Counted from the first letter of the stretch, positions 53,803 to 62,825 are shown. The stretch: 64,000 nt of DNA from an uncultured Polaribacter sp. (GCA_943788865.1 CALSRX010000002.1:62001-126000); one strand, 5' to 3'. Notes: generated by a model not told the origin, from the letters alone. Program-made: numbers and translations.

Positions 53803-54135
53803 ATGAAAATTTCTCAAAAAGACGCATATACTCTCATTTCATCCACAGAAAATTCTTTTTCAGAATTTTTTAAAGCTTTTAAATCAGAAAGTATAGAGAC
53901 AATAGAAAATCATAAAGTTGTTCAACTTTCTGAAAACCTTAACACAACCTTAGAAGATTTGTCTCTATTTTTGAATATCGCTTCAGAACACAGAAGCAAT
54001 GGTATATCTTTTGTAATAGTTTGCAACGAAATTGATATAGATGACATCGCTGATGAAATCAATATTGTTCCAACACTGCACGAAGCTGAAGATGTGCTCG
54101 AAATGGAAGCAATAGAAAGAGATTTGGGTTTTTAA
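53803..54135 (+). CDS. Conserved hypothetical protein between pyrB and rnz
   Basis: This 110-residue protein starts MKISQKDAYTLISSTENSFS and has an alternation of helices and strands (KVVQLSENLNTTLEDLSLFL, GISFVIVCNEIDIDDIADEI, ending MEAIERDLGF). It is acidic and has no signal peptide or membrane segment. Its size and pattern recall small STAS-like proteins, but I cannot establish that. It lies 24 bases after pyrB and 35 bases before the sorting-domain gene, so it probably shares their transcript. Confidence 0.65.
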   Translation: MKISQKDAYTLISSTENSFSEFFKAFKSESIETIENHKVVQLSENLNTTLEDLSLFLNIASEHRSNGISFVIVCNEIDIDDIADEINIVPTLHEAEDVLEMEAIERDLGF

Positions 54136-54170
54136 CAATTAATTTCTTTTCTGAATAATACAACTAACGA

Positions 54171-54488
54171 ATGGTAAAAAAATTACTTTTTATTACTTTT
54201 TTATGTTTTACCACTGCCGTTTTTTCTCAAAAAACGTTGCAAAAACTATCTGCTGCTCCAAATCCTTTTTTTACTTCTACAACCATAAAATTTAACGCAA
54301 CAAAAAGTCAGCCTATATTTTTTGTTGTTAAAAATGTGCTAGGAAAAACCGTTTTCTCAAAAACATTTACCACCAAAATTGGCAGTAATGAAATTAAATT
54401 CAACAGAGACAACTTACAATCTGGAATGTACATTTATGCTGTTAGAAGTAGAAACGAAGTTCTTTCTAAACGCTTTGTTATCAAATGA
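54171..54488 (+). CDS. Stand-alone T9SS type A sorting domain protein
   Basis: The 105-residue protein has a signal peptide (LLFITFLCFTTAVFSQ) and then almost nothing but a type IX secretion C-terminal domain: SAAPNPFFTSTTIKFNA, VKNVLGKTVFSKTF, NLQSGMYIYAVRS and SKRFVIK at the very end. Normally this module directs a large cargo across the outer membrane. Here there is no cargo. It might be a decayed protein, an adaptor or a substrate of its own. Its end overlaps rnz by 4 bases (ATGA). Confidence 0.8.
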   Translation: MVKKLLFITFLCFTTAVFSQKTLQKLSAAPNPFFTSTTIKFNATKSQPIFFVVKNVLGKTVFSKTFTTKIGSNEIKFNRDNLQSGMYIYAVRSRNEVLSKRFVIK

Positions 54489-55402
54489 GTTTACAAATAA
54501 CTATTCTAGGTTGTCATTCTGCAACACCAAGAGTAAATGCGCATCCAACTTCTCAATATTTAGAAATTAACAACAGGCATTTTTTAATAGATTGTGGGGA
54601 AGGAACACAACGCCAAATGAGAAAATACAATGTTGGATTTTCTAAAATCAATCATATTTTTATATCGCATTTACATGGAGATCATTTTTTTGGTTTGATC
54701 GGTTTAATTTCTACATTCGGAATTTTAAATAGAGAAAAAGAGCTGCACATTTTTGGCCCGAAAGGAATTAAAGAAGTTACTACGTTACAATTAAAAATTT
54801 CAAAATCACATGCGAAATTCAATATTAATTTTAATGAATTATCTTCTAAAAATAGTGAAGTGATTTTTGAAGATGATAAGGTTACTGTAAGTACAATCCC
54901 TTTAAATCACAGGGTATATACAAACGGTTTTTTATTTAGGGAAAAAGAAAATTCTAGAAAATTACACATAGAAAACGTACAACAATATCCAGAAATACAA
55001 ACTTGCGATTATCACAATATAAAAGCAGGTAAAGATGTGGTTTTAGAAAATGGAGAAATTATAAAAAACGAAGAATTAACATTACCTCCTTCTAAGACAA
55101 ATAGCTATGCTTTTTGTAGCGATACTTCTTACAAGGAAGATATGGTTCCAATCATAAAAAATGTAGATATATTATACCATGAAGCAACATTTTTATCCGA
55201 CAGAGAAGATTTAGCAAAAAAAACAAAACATTCTACGGCAAAACAGGCTGCACAAATAGCACTACAAGCCAATGTAAATCAGTTAATTATAGGTCATTAT
55301 TCTAGCAGATACAAAAATATTGAACTCTTTAAAGAAGAAGCATCAACAATTTTTCAGAATGTTATTTTAGCAGAAACAGGGAAAAAGATTTCTTCAAACT
55401 AA
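54485..55402 (+). CDS. rnz: Ribonuclease Z
   Basis: RNase Z cuts the 3' trailer of tRNA precursors. The 305-residue protein begins LQITILGCHSATPRVNAHPT and carries the metallo-beta-lactamase zinc motif FISHLHGDHFFGLIGL, DCGEGTQRQM, the product-release region TNSYAFCSDTSY and the late IIGHYSSRYKN with its histidine. Its start overlaps the sorting-domain gene by 4 bases, and its end overlaps the convergent CoA-binding gene by 4. Confidence 0.96.
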   Translation: MSLQITILGCHSATPRVNAHPTSQYLEINNRHFLIDCGEGTQRQMRKYNVGFSKINHIFISHLHGDHFFGLIGLISTFGILNREKELHIFGPKGIKEVTTLQLKISKSHAKFNINFNELSSKNSEVIFEDDKVTVSTIPLNHRVYTNGFLFREKENSRKLHIENVQQYPEIQTCDYHNIKAGKDVVLENGEIIKNEELTLPPSKTNSYAFCSDTSYKEDMVPIIKNVDILYHEATFLSDREDLAKKTKHSTAKQAAQIALQANVNQLIIGHYSSRYKNIELFKEEASTIFQNVILAETGKKISSN

Positions 55403-55761
55403 TATTGATTGATACTTAACAGAACCAAAGTACAAGCAACCTCTGTTTCAATATTCTTTTCTTTTAACAATTTTATAAACTCACTATTTTCTGTTCCAGG
55501 ATTAAAAATTACTCGATTTGGTTTTAATCCAATTACATACTCATAATATTCTTTTTGTCTTATTGGATTTAAATATAAAGTTACCGTATCAATATCTTGA
55601 AATTGTAATTTTTCTACTTCAATAGACACGTCTAAAACAGTTCCTTTTTTTGCTCCAACAGCAAAAACTTCAATTTTATTTGCTCTTAATTTATGAATAG
55701 CTTTATTCGAATAACGTTCAGTGTTTACTGAAGCTCCAAGCACTAAAGTAGCTTTTTTCAT
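55399..55761 (-). CDS. CoA-binding domain protein (YccU-like)
   Basis: This 120-residue protein is a single Rossmann-type CoA-binding domain: KATLVLGASVNTERYSNKAI at the start, then EVFAVGAKKGTVLDVSI and RVIFNPGTENSEFIKLLKEK near the end. Related small proteins are widespread, and their role is unclear. It is convergent with rnz, with a 4-bp overlap, and appears to be a single-gene transcript. Confidence 0.85.
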   Translation of the reverse strand: MKKATLVLGASVNTERYSNKAIHKLRANKIEVFAVGAKKGTVLDVSIEVEKLQFQDIDTVTLYLNPIRQKEYYEYVIGLKPNRVIFNPGTENSEFIKLLKEKNIETEVACTLVLLSINQY

Positions 55762-55857
55762 TTGTTAATATTATGTTAAACGGCGTTAATAGCAGTAACA
55801 AAGATAAGAAATGTAACGTCTATCTAGCATCAAATCAAAACAACTTAAAATACATTT

Positions 55858-58239
55858 ATGAAAAATTTAATCCTACTTTTTGTTTTAACCCTTAGCATTA
55901 GTTCATACGGACAATTAGACAAAAGTAAAATTGCTAAACCAGGAAATATATCTGGTAAAGTAATAGACAAAAAAACAACTAAAGCACTACCCTATGTTAA
56001 TATTGTTATTAGAGATACTGCAAAAAAAATTATTACTGGTGGAATCACCGATTTAGAAGGAAATTTCAAAGTAAAAAATATTCCAGAAGGAGTAAGTTTA
56101 GTTGAAGTTCAGTTTATAGGTTATAAAACCTATGCTAAACAAATAAATATTAAAAATGGTAATATTAGAATTGATTTAGGTACAATTAAATTAGCTGAAG
56201 ATGCTACAACTTTAAAAGAGGTTGAGGTAAGAGCAGAAATTTCTACTGTTGTACAGAAAATAGACAGAAAAATAATTAATGTTGGTAAAGATTTAACAGC
56301 TGCTGGAGCTACTGCATCTGAGCTATTAAACAACGTGCAATCTGTGAGTGTTGATAGTCAAACAGGAGCTTTAAGTCTTCGTGGAAACAACAATGTTAGA
56401 GTATTGGTTGATGGAAAACCAACGAACATCAGTACTGCACAATTATTACAACAAATTCCGTCTACTTCAATTAAAAGCATTGAATTAATTACAAATCCAT
56501 CTGCAAAATACAATCCAGAAGGAATGAGTGGAATCATCAATATTATCTTAAATAAAAAGGCAAACATTGGCTTTAACGGTTCTGTAAATACAGGGATTAC
56601 TCGTGGAGAAAATACAAGATACAATGGTTCTTTAGACATGAACTATAAAACCGGAAATGTAAATTTTTACACAAATTATGGATTTAACAAAGGTGATCAA
56701 CATAATTTTGGAAGTGTTACAAGAACTGGCACAAATGCTTCTCTACAAGAATTTGACTTCCTAAATGGTCAAGAATCTCATTTAATAAAATTTGGAGCTG
56801 ATTTTTATATCAGTGACAAAAAAACATTCTCAGTATATACTACTCAAAATTTCACGGATGCATTAGGAAATGCTTCAACAAAAGTTTTTCAAAATGGTAA
56901 CTTGCTTATCAATGCTCCTTTTACTTCTGACATGAGCGGAATTAAATCTAGCGTGTACAACATGAATTATAAAGTGAATTTTGAAAAGAAAGGACATAGT
57001 TTAGAATTAGAAGCAACCTTTTCTAACTCAAAGCAACCAGAAATTGCAACATACAGTCAATTGATAAATCCAAGTTCTTTTTCAAATGTTATAAAAAATG
57101 ATAGAGACATCACATTGTTTAATATCGATTATACAAATCCTGTTACAGAAAACGGAAAAGTAGAATTGGGAGCTGAAGTTCGTATCAACAAAACTTCTAA
57201 CATGAACACAACCACGCAACCAGGTTTTAACAACTCGTCTTTCACCTATGATAGAAAAATATATTCTACATACTTTAACTACGGATATAAGATGAATAAA
57301 ATAACCATGCAATTAGGTGTTCGTGCAGAACTATATATAGTAGAAGGAATGTTTAATGAAGTTACTAAAGCCTCTGCAAGCTATAAAGACGATATCTTAA
57401 GTTTATATCCATCTGCTTTTGTAACCTACAGCGCATCAGAAAAAAACCAATGGCAATTTAGTTATAGCAGAAGAGTAGACAGACCTTCTATACAACAAGT
57501 TAACCCAATTAGAGAATGGAGTACACCATTAGTTACTTCTTTAGGAAATCCAAATTTATTACCACAATTTACAAACTCATTTGAAGTAAATTACACAAGA
57601 CAAATAAAAGGCGGTTCTATTACAGTTGGAACCTTCTTTAGAAGAGTGAATGATGAAATTTCTACCATTTTATATAAAGATCCAAACGATCCAACTAACA
57701 CAAAACAAATAAAATCTGATACTAATTTTGATGGAAATAACAGATACGGACTTGAAATGTCTACCAACTATAAAATTGCAAATTGGTGGAGAGTTAATGG
57801 TAGTTTAGATTTCTATTCTCAAAAAGTAAAAGGGTTGGTTGCAAATGTACAAAGTGAAGTTACAAATACAGCCTTTAATGTAAGATTAAGTAATAGTTTT
57901 ACAGCAACAAAAAACTTACGTTTTCAACTATTTGCAATGTATAGAGGCGCAAATAAAGATTTACAATTTAATGCTTCTGAAATGTATATGGTTAACTCAG
58001 GTGCAAGTTACAGAGTATTAGACGGAAAAGGAAACTTTACCCTTAGAGTAAATGACATTTTTAATACCATGAAGTTTGGATTCAGCACAACAACCCCATA
58101 TACACAACATGGTCAGTTTCAAGGAGAGAGTCAATCTGCATATATAGGTTTTAACTACAGATTTGGTGGCGGAAAAAACCGTGCTAAAGGGAGAAGAAAC
58201 AGAGATAACAACGAAAAACAAGGTGGTGGGTTTCTATAG
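55858..58239 (+). CDS. TonB-dependent receptor / outer-membrane beta-barrel protein
   Basis: This 793-residue protein has a signal peptide (LILLFVLTLSISSYGQ), a carboxypeptidase-regulatory-like domain (GKVIDKKTTKALPYVNIVIR), a plug (ASELLNNVQSVSVDSQTGAL and KYNPEGMSGIINIILNKK) and a barrel of the OMP_b-brl_3 type. The tail AYIGFNYRFGGGKNRAKGRR continues past the last barrel strand with an unusually basic end rich in Arg, Asn and Gly (GRRNRDNNEKQGGGFL), which is common in this subgroup. Its ligand is unknown. There is no SusD neighbour, so it is probably a metal, peptide or other uptake receptor. A terminator follows. Confidence 0.9.
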   Translation: MKNLILLFVLTLSISSYGQLDKSKIAKPGNISGKVIDKKTTKALPYVNIVIRDTAKKIITGGITDLEGNFKVKNIPEGVSLVEVQFIGYKTYAKQINIKNGNIRIDLGTIKLAEDATTLKEVEVRAEISTVVQKIDRKIINVGKDLTAAGATASELLNNVQSVSVDSQTGALSLRGNNNVRVLVDGKPTNISTAQLLQQIPSTSIKSIELITNPSAKYNPEGMSGIINIILNKKANIGFNGSVNTGITRGENTRYNGSLDMNYKTGNVNFYTNYGFNKGDQHNFGSVTRTGTNASLQEFDFLNGQESHLIKFGADFYISDKKTFSVYTTQNFTDALGNASTKVFQNGNLLINAPFTSDMSGIKSSVYNMNYKVNFEKKGHSLELEATFSNSKQPEIATYSQLINPSSFSNVIKNDRDITLFNIDYTNPVTENGKVELGAEVRINKTSNMNTTTQPGFNNSSFTYDRKIYSTYFNYGYKMNKITMQLGVRAELYIVEGMFNEVTKASASYKDDILSLYPSAFVTYSASEKNQWQFSYSRRVDRPSIQQVNPIREWSTPLVTSLGNPNLLPQFTNSFEVNYTRQIKGGSITVGTFFRRVNDEISTILYKDPNDPTNTKQIKSDTNFDGNNRYGLEMSTNYKIANWWRVNGSLDFYSQKVKGLVANVQSEVTNTAFNVRLSNSFTATKNLRFQLFAMYRGANKDLQFNASEMYMVNSGASYRVLDGKGNFTLRVNDIFNTMKFGFSTTTPYTQHGQFQGESQSAYIGFNYRFGGGKNRAKGRRNRDNNEKQGGGFL

Positions 58240-58267
58240 CCACTTATAACCAAGTATATTATTTAAT

Positions 58268-58298
58268 AAAAAAACCGAAGCAATTGCTTCGGTTTTTT
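58268..58298. terminator. Bidirectional intrinsic terminator
   Basis: A perfect palindrome (AAAACCGAAGCAA paired with TTGCTTCGGTTTT, 58271-58296) with T's after it ends the receptor gene and, read from the other strand, the convergent fabH gene. Confidence 0.9.
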
Positions 58299-58323
58299 GT
58301 TTATTTTTTTTTGTCGTTTTATG

Positions 58324-59331
58324 CTACCAACGTATGATCACAGAACCCCAGGTAAATCCACTTCCAAAAGCAGCCAAGACCACTAAATCGTTGTCTTTTA
58401 TTTTACCCAATTCCCAAGCCTCTGTCAAAGCAATAATTACAGAAGCGGCAGTCGTATTTCCGTATTTCATAATATTATTATACACTTTATCATCTTCTAA
58501 TCTAAACTTACGCTGAATAAATTGTGCAATTCTTAAGTTTGCTTGATGCGGAATCAACATATCAATATCTTCTTTTTCCAATCCGTTTGCTTCTAACCCT
58601 TCAACAATGGCTTCAGAAAAACGTGTAATGGCATGTTTAAACACAAACTGACCATTCATATAAGGATAATAAGAAACATCATCGGGATCATTCTCAGCCA
58701 TAATTTCAGGTACCCAACGTTGTGTAGATGGACCTTCTAGCACCAATTCTTTCGCATGTTTTCCTTCAGAATGCAAATGTGAAGATAAAATTCCCTTTCC
58801 TTTCTCTTCTGATCTTGATAAAATAGCTGCCCCTGCTCCATCACCAAAAATCACTGAAACATTTCTTCCTCTTGTAGAACGTTCTAATCCACCAGAATGA
58901 TTTTCTGCTCCGATTACTAAAATGTTTTTATACATTCCAGTTTTTATAAATTGATCTGCAACAGAAAGTGCATAAATAAAACCAGAACATTGATTACGAA
59001 CATCTAAAGCTCCTATGGTTGGCATTTCTAATAAATCCTGAATTTGAACTCCACCTCCTGGAAAATACATATCCGGACTTAAGGTAGCAAATATAATAAA
59101 ATCAATATCCTCTTTTTTCAACCCTGCGCGCTCTATGGCAATTCTAGCAGCTTTCGCTCCCATAACAGAAGTAGTATCTCCAGTTTTAGGATCTATCCAT
59201 CTTCGCTCTTTAATTCCAGTTCTTTCCTGTATCCATTCGTCACTAGTTTCCATCCATTGTTTTAAATCATCATTCGTCACAACATTCTCTGGAACATAAT
59301 AACCTAAACCTGTTATTTTTGAGTTATACAT
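58324..59331 (-). CDS. fabH: 3-oxoacyl-ACP synthase III
   Basis: FabH condenses acetyl-CoA with malonyl-ACP to start fatty-acid synthesis. The 335-residue protein has catalytic Cys115 in LDVRNQCSGFIYAL, the histidine of LIPHQANLRIAQFI and the asparagine of KYGNTTAASVI. It stands alone, not with plsX and rpmF as in other bacteria, and may be one of several FabH copies in the genome. It may serve branched-chain primers, but the sequence does not show it. Confidence 0.93.
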   Translation of the reverse strand: MYNSKITGLGYYVPENVVTNDDLKQWMETSDEWIQERTGIKERRWIDPKTGDTTSVMGAKAARIAIERAGLKKEDIDFIIFATLSPDMYFPGGGVQIQDLLEMPTIGALDVRNQCSGFIYALSVADQFIKTGMYKNILVIGAENHSGGLERSTRGRNVSVIFGDGAGAAILSRSEEKGKGILSSHLHSEGKHAKELVLEGPSTQRWVPEIMAENDPDDVSYYPYMNGQFVFKHAITRFSEAIVEGLEANGLEKEDIDMLIPHQANLRIAQFIQRKFRLEDDKVYNNIMKYGNTTAASVIIALTEAWELGKIKDNDLVVLAAFGSGFTWGSVIIRW

Positions 59332-59402
59332 AATTTTATATGTCTTTTTTTATTGTATAAAAAATTAGTGTTTCAAATCTACTAATTTATTTATATCTTT
59401 AC

Positions 59403-59486
59403 AACAAGTAACCTGGTTTACTGAAAGCACAAACAACCATAACCAAACTAAAAAGAGCGTCAATAATTTTTATTGACGTTTTTTTT
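59403..59486 (+). ncRNA. Candidate small RNA (promoter box to terminator, about 85 nt)
   Basis: A TATCTTTAC box (59394-59402) stands before an 85-base stretch that ends in a stem CGTCAATAA/TTATTGACG and eight T's. No gene with an open frame is in between, and fabH lies on the other strand, so the terminator has no other obvious client. Transcription is not shown. It could also end read-through from a divergent region. Confidence 0.35.
59458..59486 (+). terminator. Intrinsic terminator without an upstream gene
   Basis: The stem CGTCAATAA (59458-59466) pairs with TTATTGACG (59470-59478), and T's run to 59486. The direction is plus, with no coding gene on that strand for about 1.2 kb upstream. 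Confidence 0.75.
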
Positions 59487-59553
59487 ATGTCAGTTTGTCA
59501 CAAATCATTCTTTGGTATTTTATTTGACTATATCAATTACAAAATAACGAACC

Positions 59554-59656
59554 GTCAGTTCGAGTGAATTTTAATTTCTTGTCAGATTGAGCGCTGTCGA
59601 AATCAAAAAGAAATTAAAAGTAGTATCGAGAACATCTCGACTGCGCTCGATGAGAC
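59554..59656. repeat. Palindromic GTCGAG-type repeat before htpG
   Basis: GTCAGATTGAGCGCTGTCGA (59581-59600) is largely complementary to TCGACTGCGCTCGATGAGAC (59637-59656), with TTTTAATTTCTT/AAGAAATTAAAA as inner arms and GTCAGTTCGAGTG as a further copy of the end. It belongs with the elements at 6738-6798 and 12321-12451. Confidence 0.75.
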
Positions 59657-59681
59657 ATAAATTTTAAAAAAATATATACTT

Positions 59682-61590
59682 ATGAGTAAAGGAAACATTA
59701 ATGTATCGGTAGAAAACATCTTTCCGTTAATTAAAAAATTCTTGTATTCTGATCACGAAATATTTTTACGTGAACTAATTTCTAACGGAACAGACGCAAC
59801 AACAAAGTTAAAACACTTAGTTTCTATTGGAGAAGCTAAAGTTGAGTACGGAAATCCACAGATTGAAGTAAGCATCGATAAAAAGAAAAAAACCTTGACT
59901 ATTAAAGATCAGGGAATAGGAATGACGGCTGAGGAAGTTGAAAAATACATCAACCAAATTGCCTTTTCTGGTGCAGAAGAATTTTTAGAAAAATACAAAG
60001 ACACCAATAATGATACGGGTGTTATTGGTCATTTTGGATTGGGTTTTTATTCTGCGTTTATGGTGGCAGAAAAAGTAGAAATTATTACCAAATCTTTTAA
60101 AGACGAGCCTGCTGCACATTGGACCTGTGATGGTTCTCCAGAATACACCATTGAAGCTCATGACAAAAAAGATAGAGGAACAGAAATTATTTTACACATT
60201 TCTGAAGATGAAAAAGACTTTTTAGAAGAGGCTAAAATTGGTGGTTTGTTAAACAAATACAATCGTTTTAATCAGATTCCTATTAAATTCGGAACTAAAA
60301 AAGTAAACGATCCAGATTTTACCCCAAAAACTACTAAAGACAAAGACGGTAAAGAAACTACAGAACCACATAAGCAAATTGATGTTGACAATATTATCAA
60401 CAATACATCTCCGGCTTGGACAAAAAAACCTGCAGATTTAGAAGATGAAGATTATAAAAACTTCTACAGAGAAATGTATCCAATGCAATTTGAAGAGTCG
60501 TTATTTCACATCCATTTAAATGTAGATTATCCGTTTAACTTAACCGGAATTTTATACTTCCCTAAGTTGAGTCCGAATATGGACATGCAAAAGGACAAAA
60601 TCCAATTGTACCAAAATCAAGTTTTTGTAACAGATAATGTTGAAGGAATTGTACCAGACTTTCTTACAAATGTTAAAAGGGGTAATTGATTCTCCAGACA
60701 TTCCGTTAAACGTTTCTCGTTCTTATTTACAAGCAGACGGAGCGGTGAAAAAAATCTCTGGTTACATCACTAAAAAAGTTGCTGATAAATTAACATCGTT
60801 ATTTAAAAATAACCGTGAAGATTTTGAAGCAAAATGGAACGACATCAAAGTGATTATTGAATACGGAATGTTATCTGAAGACAAGTTCTTTGACAAAGCA
60901 AAAGGGTTTGCATTGTACCCGACAGTAGACAATACCTACTTTACGTTTGATGAATTGAAAGAAAAAACGAAAGATGCGCAAACTGACAAGGATGGAAATC
61001 ACGTTATTTTATATGCAGCACATAAAGATGCACAACACAGCTATATTCAAGAAGCAAAAGCAAAAGGATATGAAGTCTTATTATTAGATTCTCCAATTGT
61101 TGGGCACTTAATTCAGAAATTAGAAACTAGCAACGAAAAAATAAAATTTGCTAGAGTTGATGCAGATCATGTTGATAATTTAATTAAAAAAGACGACACC
61201 GTTATTTCTAAATTATCTGATGAAGAAAAAGACAAATTAAAGCCAATCATTGAAGCTGCTGTTCCAAAAGAAACCTATACCGTTCAGTTAGAAGCGATGG
61301 ATTCTTCTGCATCTCCATTTTTAATTACGGTTCCAGAATTTATGCGTAGAATGAAAGAAATGAGCGCAACTGGTGGCGGAATGATGGGAATGGGCAATAT
61401 GCCAGACATGTACAACTTGGTGGTGAACACAAACCATCCTTTGGTTGGTGAAATTTTAAATACCAAAACGGCTAAAAAACAAGAACGATTGATTAAACAA
61501 TCTTTTGATTTAGCGAAGTTATCTCAAAACCTACTGCATGGTGAAGAGTTGACAAACTTTATCAAACGTTCTTATGAGTTGGTAAAATAA
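59682..61590 (+). pseudogene. htpG: Chaperone HtpG (Hsp90), split by a one-base frameshift
   Basis: The first frame (59682-60689) holds the ATP-binding domain: FLRELISNGTDATTKLKHLV, KDQGIGMTAEEVEKYI and VIGHFGLGFYSAFMVAEKV. It ends DNVEGIVPDFLT plus five false codons (NVKRGN). The middle and C-terminal domains continue in another frame from about 60670 (MLKGVIDSPDIPLNVSRSYL) to TAA at 61590. Dropping one A from the AAA at 60668-60670 restores DFLTMLKGVIDSPD and a full 635-residue protein. HtpG is seldom lost, so an assembly error is likely, but a real mutation cannot be excluded. Confidence 0.9.
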
Positions 61591-61593
61591 AAC

Positions 61594-61662
61594 GTCATTA
61601 CGTGCGATAGCGAAGTAATCTGTTTCTAATTTAGAAGATTGCTTCAATCCATTTGCAATGAC
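61594..61662. repeat. GTCATT-type palindromic repeat after htpG
   Basis: GTCATTACG...GAAGTAATC on the left pairs imperfectly with GATTGCTTC...GCAATGAC on the right around a CTAATTTAGAAG centre. It is followed by AAATAAACCAAAACC and a terminator. A truncated copy of the same module, with its own terminator, stands at 63695-63763. Confidence 0.75.
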
Positions 61663-61671
61663 AAATAAACC

Positions 61672-61703
61672 AAAACCTCTTTGTTTTTACAAAGAGGTTT
61701 TTT
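61672..61703 (+). terminator. Intrinsic terminator of htpG
   Basis: AAAACCTCTTTG pairs with CAAAGAGGTTTT around a loop of TTTTTA, with T's after it. It lies 80 bases after htpG, joined to the repeat at 61594-61662. Confidence 0.85.
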
Positions 61704-61784
61704 GTATTTTTATTTTTTCAAAAAAAACAACTAAATTCGTTTAACTTCTGATATATAACATTAAAATGCTCGATATCATTATAG

Positions 61785-62276
61785 TTGTATGCCATTAAAA
61801 AAGTTGAAAAGTTGAAAAGAATTGAAGTAAAAAAAGGACAAATTCTACAAAGAGCTGATTACTTAAATAAGAAAGTATATCAAGTTGAATCTGGTTTACT
61901 TCGTAGTTATTCAATTGATGAAAATGGAAAAGAGCATATTTTTATGTTTGCTCCTGAGAATTGGCTAATTGGGGATGGCGTTCCAAAAGATGAACCTTGT
62001 CAATTATTTATTGATGCAATAGAAGATTCAGTTGTTATTCCTATAGAAAGAGATTCTCCTTTATTATCTGATTCAAAAAAGCTAATAAGACGGGTTGAAG
62101 TATTAAAAAATAGAATCATAAAGTTGATGAGTGCTTCAGCGATTGAACGCTATGAGGACTTTATTGAAACCTACCCAAATATCGCACAACGTGTTCCTCA
62201 AAAAATGATTGCTTCTTACCTTGGCATTACACCAGAAGCGCTCTCCACTGTTAAAAGAAATCGACTAAAAAAATAA
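61785..62276 (+). CDS. Crp/Fnr-family transcriptional regulator, short N-terminus
   Basis: This 163-residue protein has a cyclic-nucleotide-binding-type beta roll (KKGQILQRADYLNKKVYQVE, then SGLLRSYSIDENGKEHIF and FAPENWLIGDG) and a C-terminal helix-turn-helix (VPQKMIASYLGITPEALSTV). Most family members have 180-200 residues. Here only a TTG at 61785 starts the frame, with no ATG upstream in frame, so some N-terminal residues may be missing or the true start unclear. It precedes a membrane-protein and pirin gene pair on the same strand, which it may control. Confidence 0.8.
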   Translation: MYAIKKVEKLKRIEVKKGQILQRADYLNKKVYQVESGLLRSYSIDENGKEHIFMFAPENWLIGDGVPKDEPCQLFIDAIEDSVVIPIERDSPLLSDSKKLIRRVEVLKNRIIKLMSASAIERYEDFIETYPNIAQRVPQKMIASYLGITPEALSTVKRNRLKK

Positions 62277-62369
62277 ATCATTCTTTCCTTTATTAATCTA
62301 CATTAATGCACAACTTTTTAAATGACCTCATCTTTGTGTCATTATAAATCATTTAAAAAGACAATCAAC

Positions 62370-62804
62370 ATGAAAAATTTATTAAAAATCAGTTCGGTAT
62401 TATGGTTAATATGGGGAATCGTTCATATGTTCTTCGGAAGTTTTATTTTATACCTCGTTTCGATAGGCGACACAAGTAGAATAGTGGCAGAAGTAGCCAA
62501 TAATGTTGCACCTGAGCTAGTTACTATGGATTATCACGCAGCAGCAAACGCCATGTTTGGACAGCATGGATGGAATTTACTGTGGTTTGGAATAGTAACT
62601 GCAATAGCAGCCTTTTATGTATGGAAAGGAAATAAAAATGCTATTTTCTTAGCAGCAATTGTGGGTGGTTTAGCTGATTTAGGGTATTTTATGTTTATGG
62701 ATTTAGGTGGTTATGTAACCTTTTTTCCTGGAAAATTAATGACCTATATTGCATTAGGTGCTATCGTAACGAGTTTTTATGCTCATTTTAAAATTAAAGA
62801 ATAA
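62370..62804 (+). CDS. Small four-helix membrane protein
   Basis: From the ATG at 62370 (MKNLLKISSVLWLIWGIVHM) this 144-residue protein has about four membrane helices, among them LWLIWGIVHMFFGSFILYLV, FGIVTAIAAFYVW, AIVGGLADLGYFMFMDLGGY and YIALGAIVTSFYAHF, with an outer loop rich in Ala and His (MDYHAAANAMFGQHGWNLLW). The frame is open 16 codons further up, without support. Its family is unknown to me. It is followed 21 bases later by the pirin gene and probably shares its transcript and regulator. Confidence 0.75.
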   Translation: MKNLLKISSVLWLIWGIVHMFFGSFILYLVSIGDTSRIVAEVANNVAPELVTMDYHAAANAMFGQHGWNLLWFGIVTAIAAFYVWKGNKNAIFLAAIVGGLADLGYFMFMDLGGYVTFFPGKLMTYIALGAIVTSFYAHFKIKE

Positions 62805-62825
62805 CCAATTAACAATTCAATCAAA

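Larger units (their letters stand above)
59332..59681. other. 350-bp intergenic region: candidate small RNA and palindromic repeat
   Basis: From left to right the gap holds the fabH upstream sequence, a promoter-like TATCTTTAC (59394-59402), a Rho-independent terminator at 59458-59486, an AT-rich stretch, and a GTCGAG-type repeat at 59554-59656 shortly before htpG. No open reading frame of note is present. Confidence 0.6.

Noticed and set aside
59682..61590. Two separate genes instead of one htpG
   Set aside because: The two frames are consecutive parts of one Hsp90 and join perfectly when a single base is removed.
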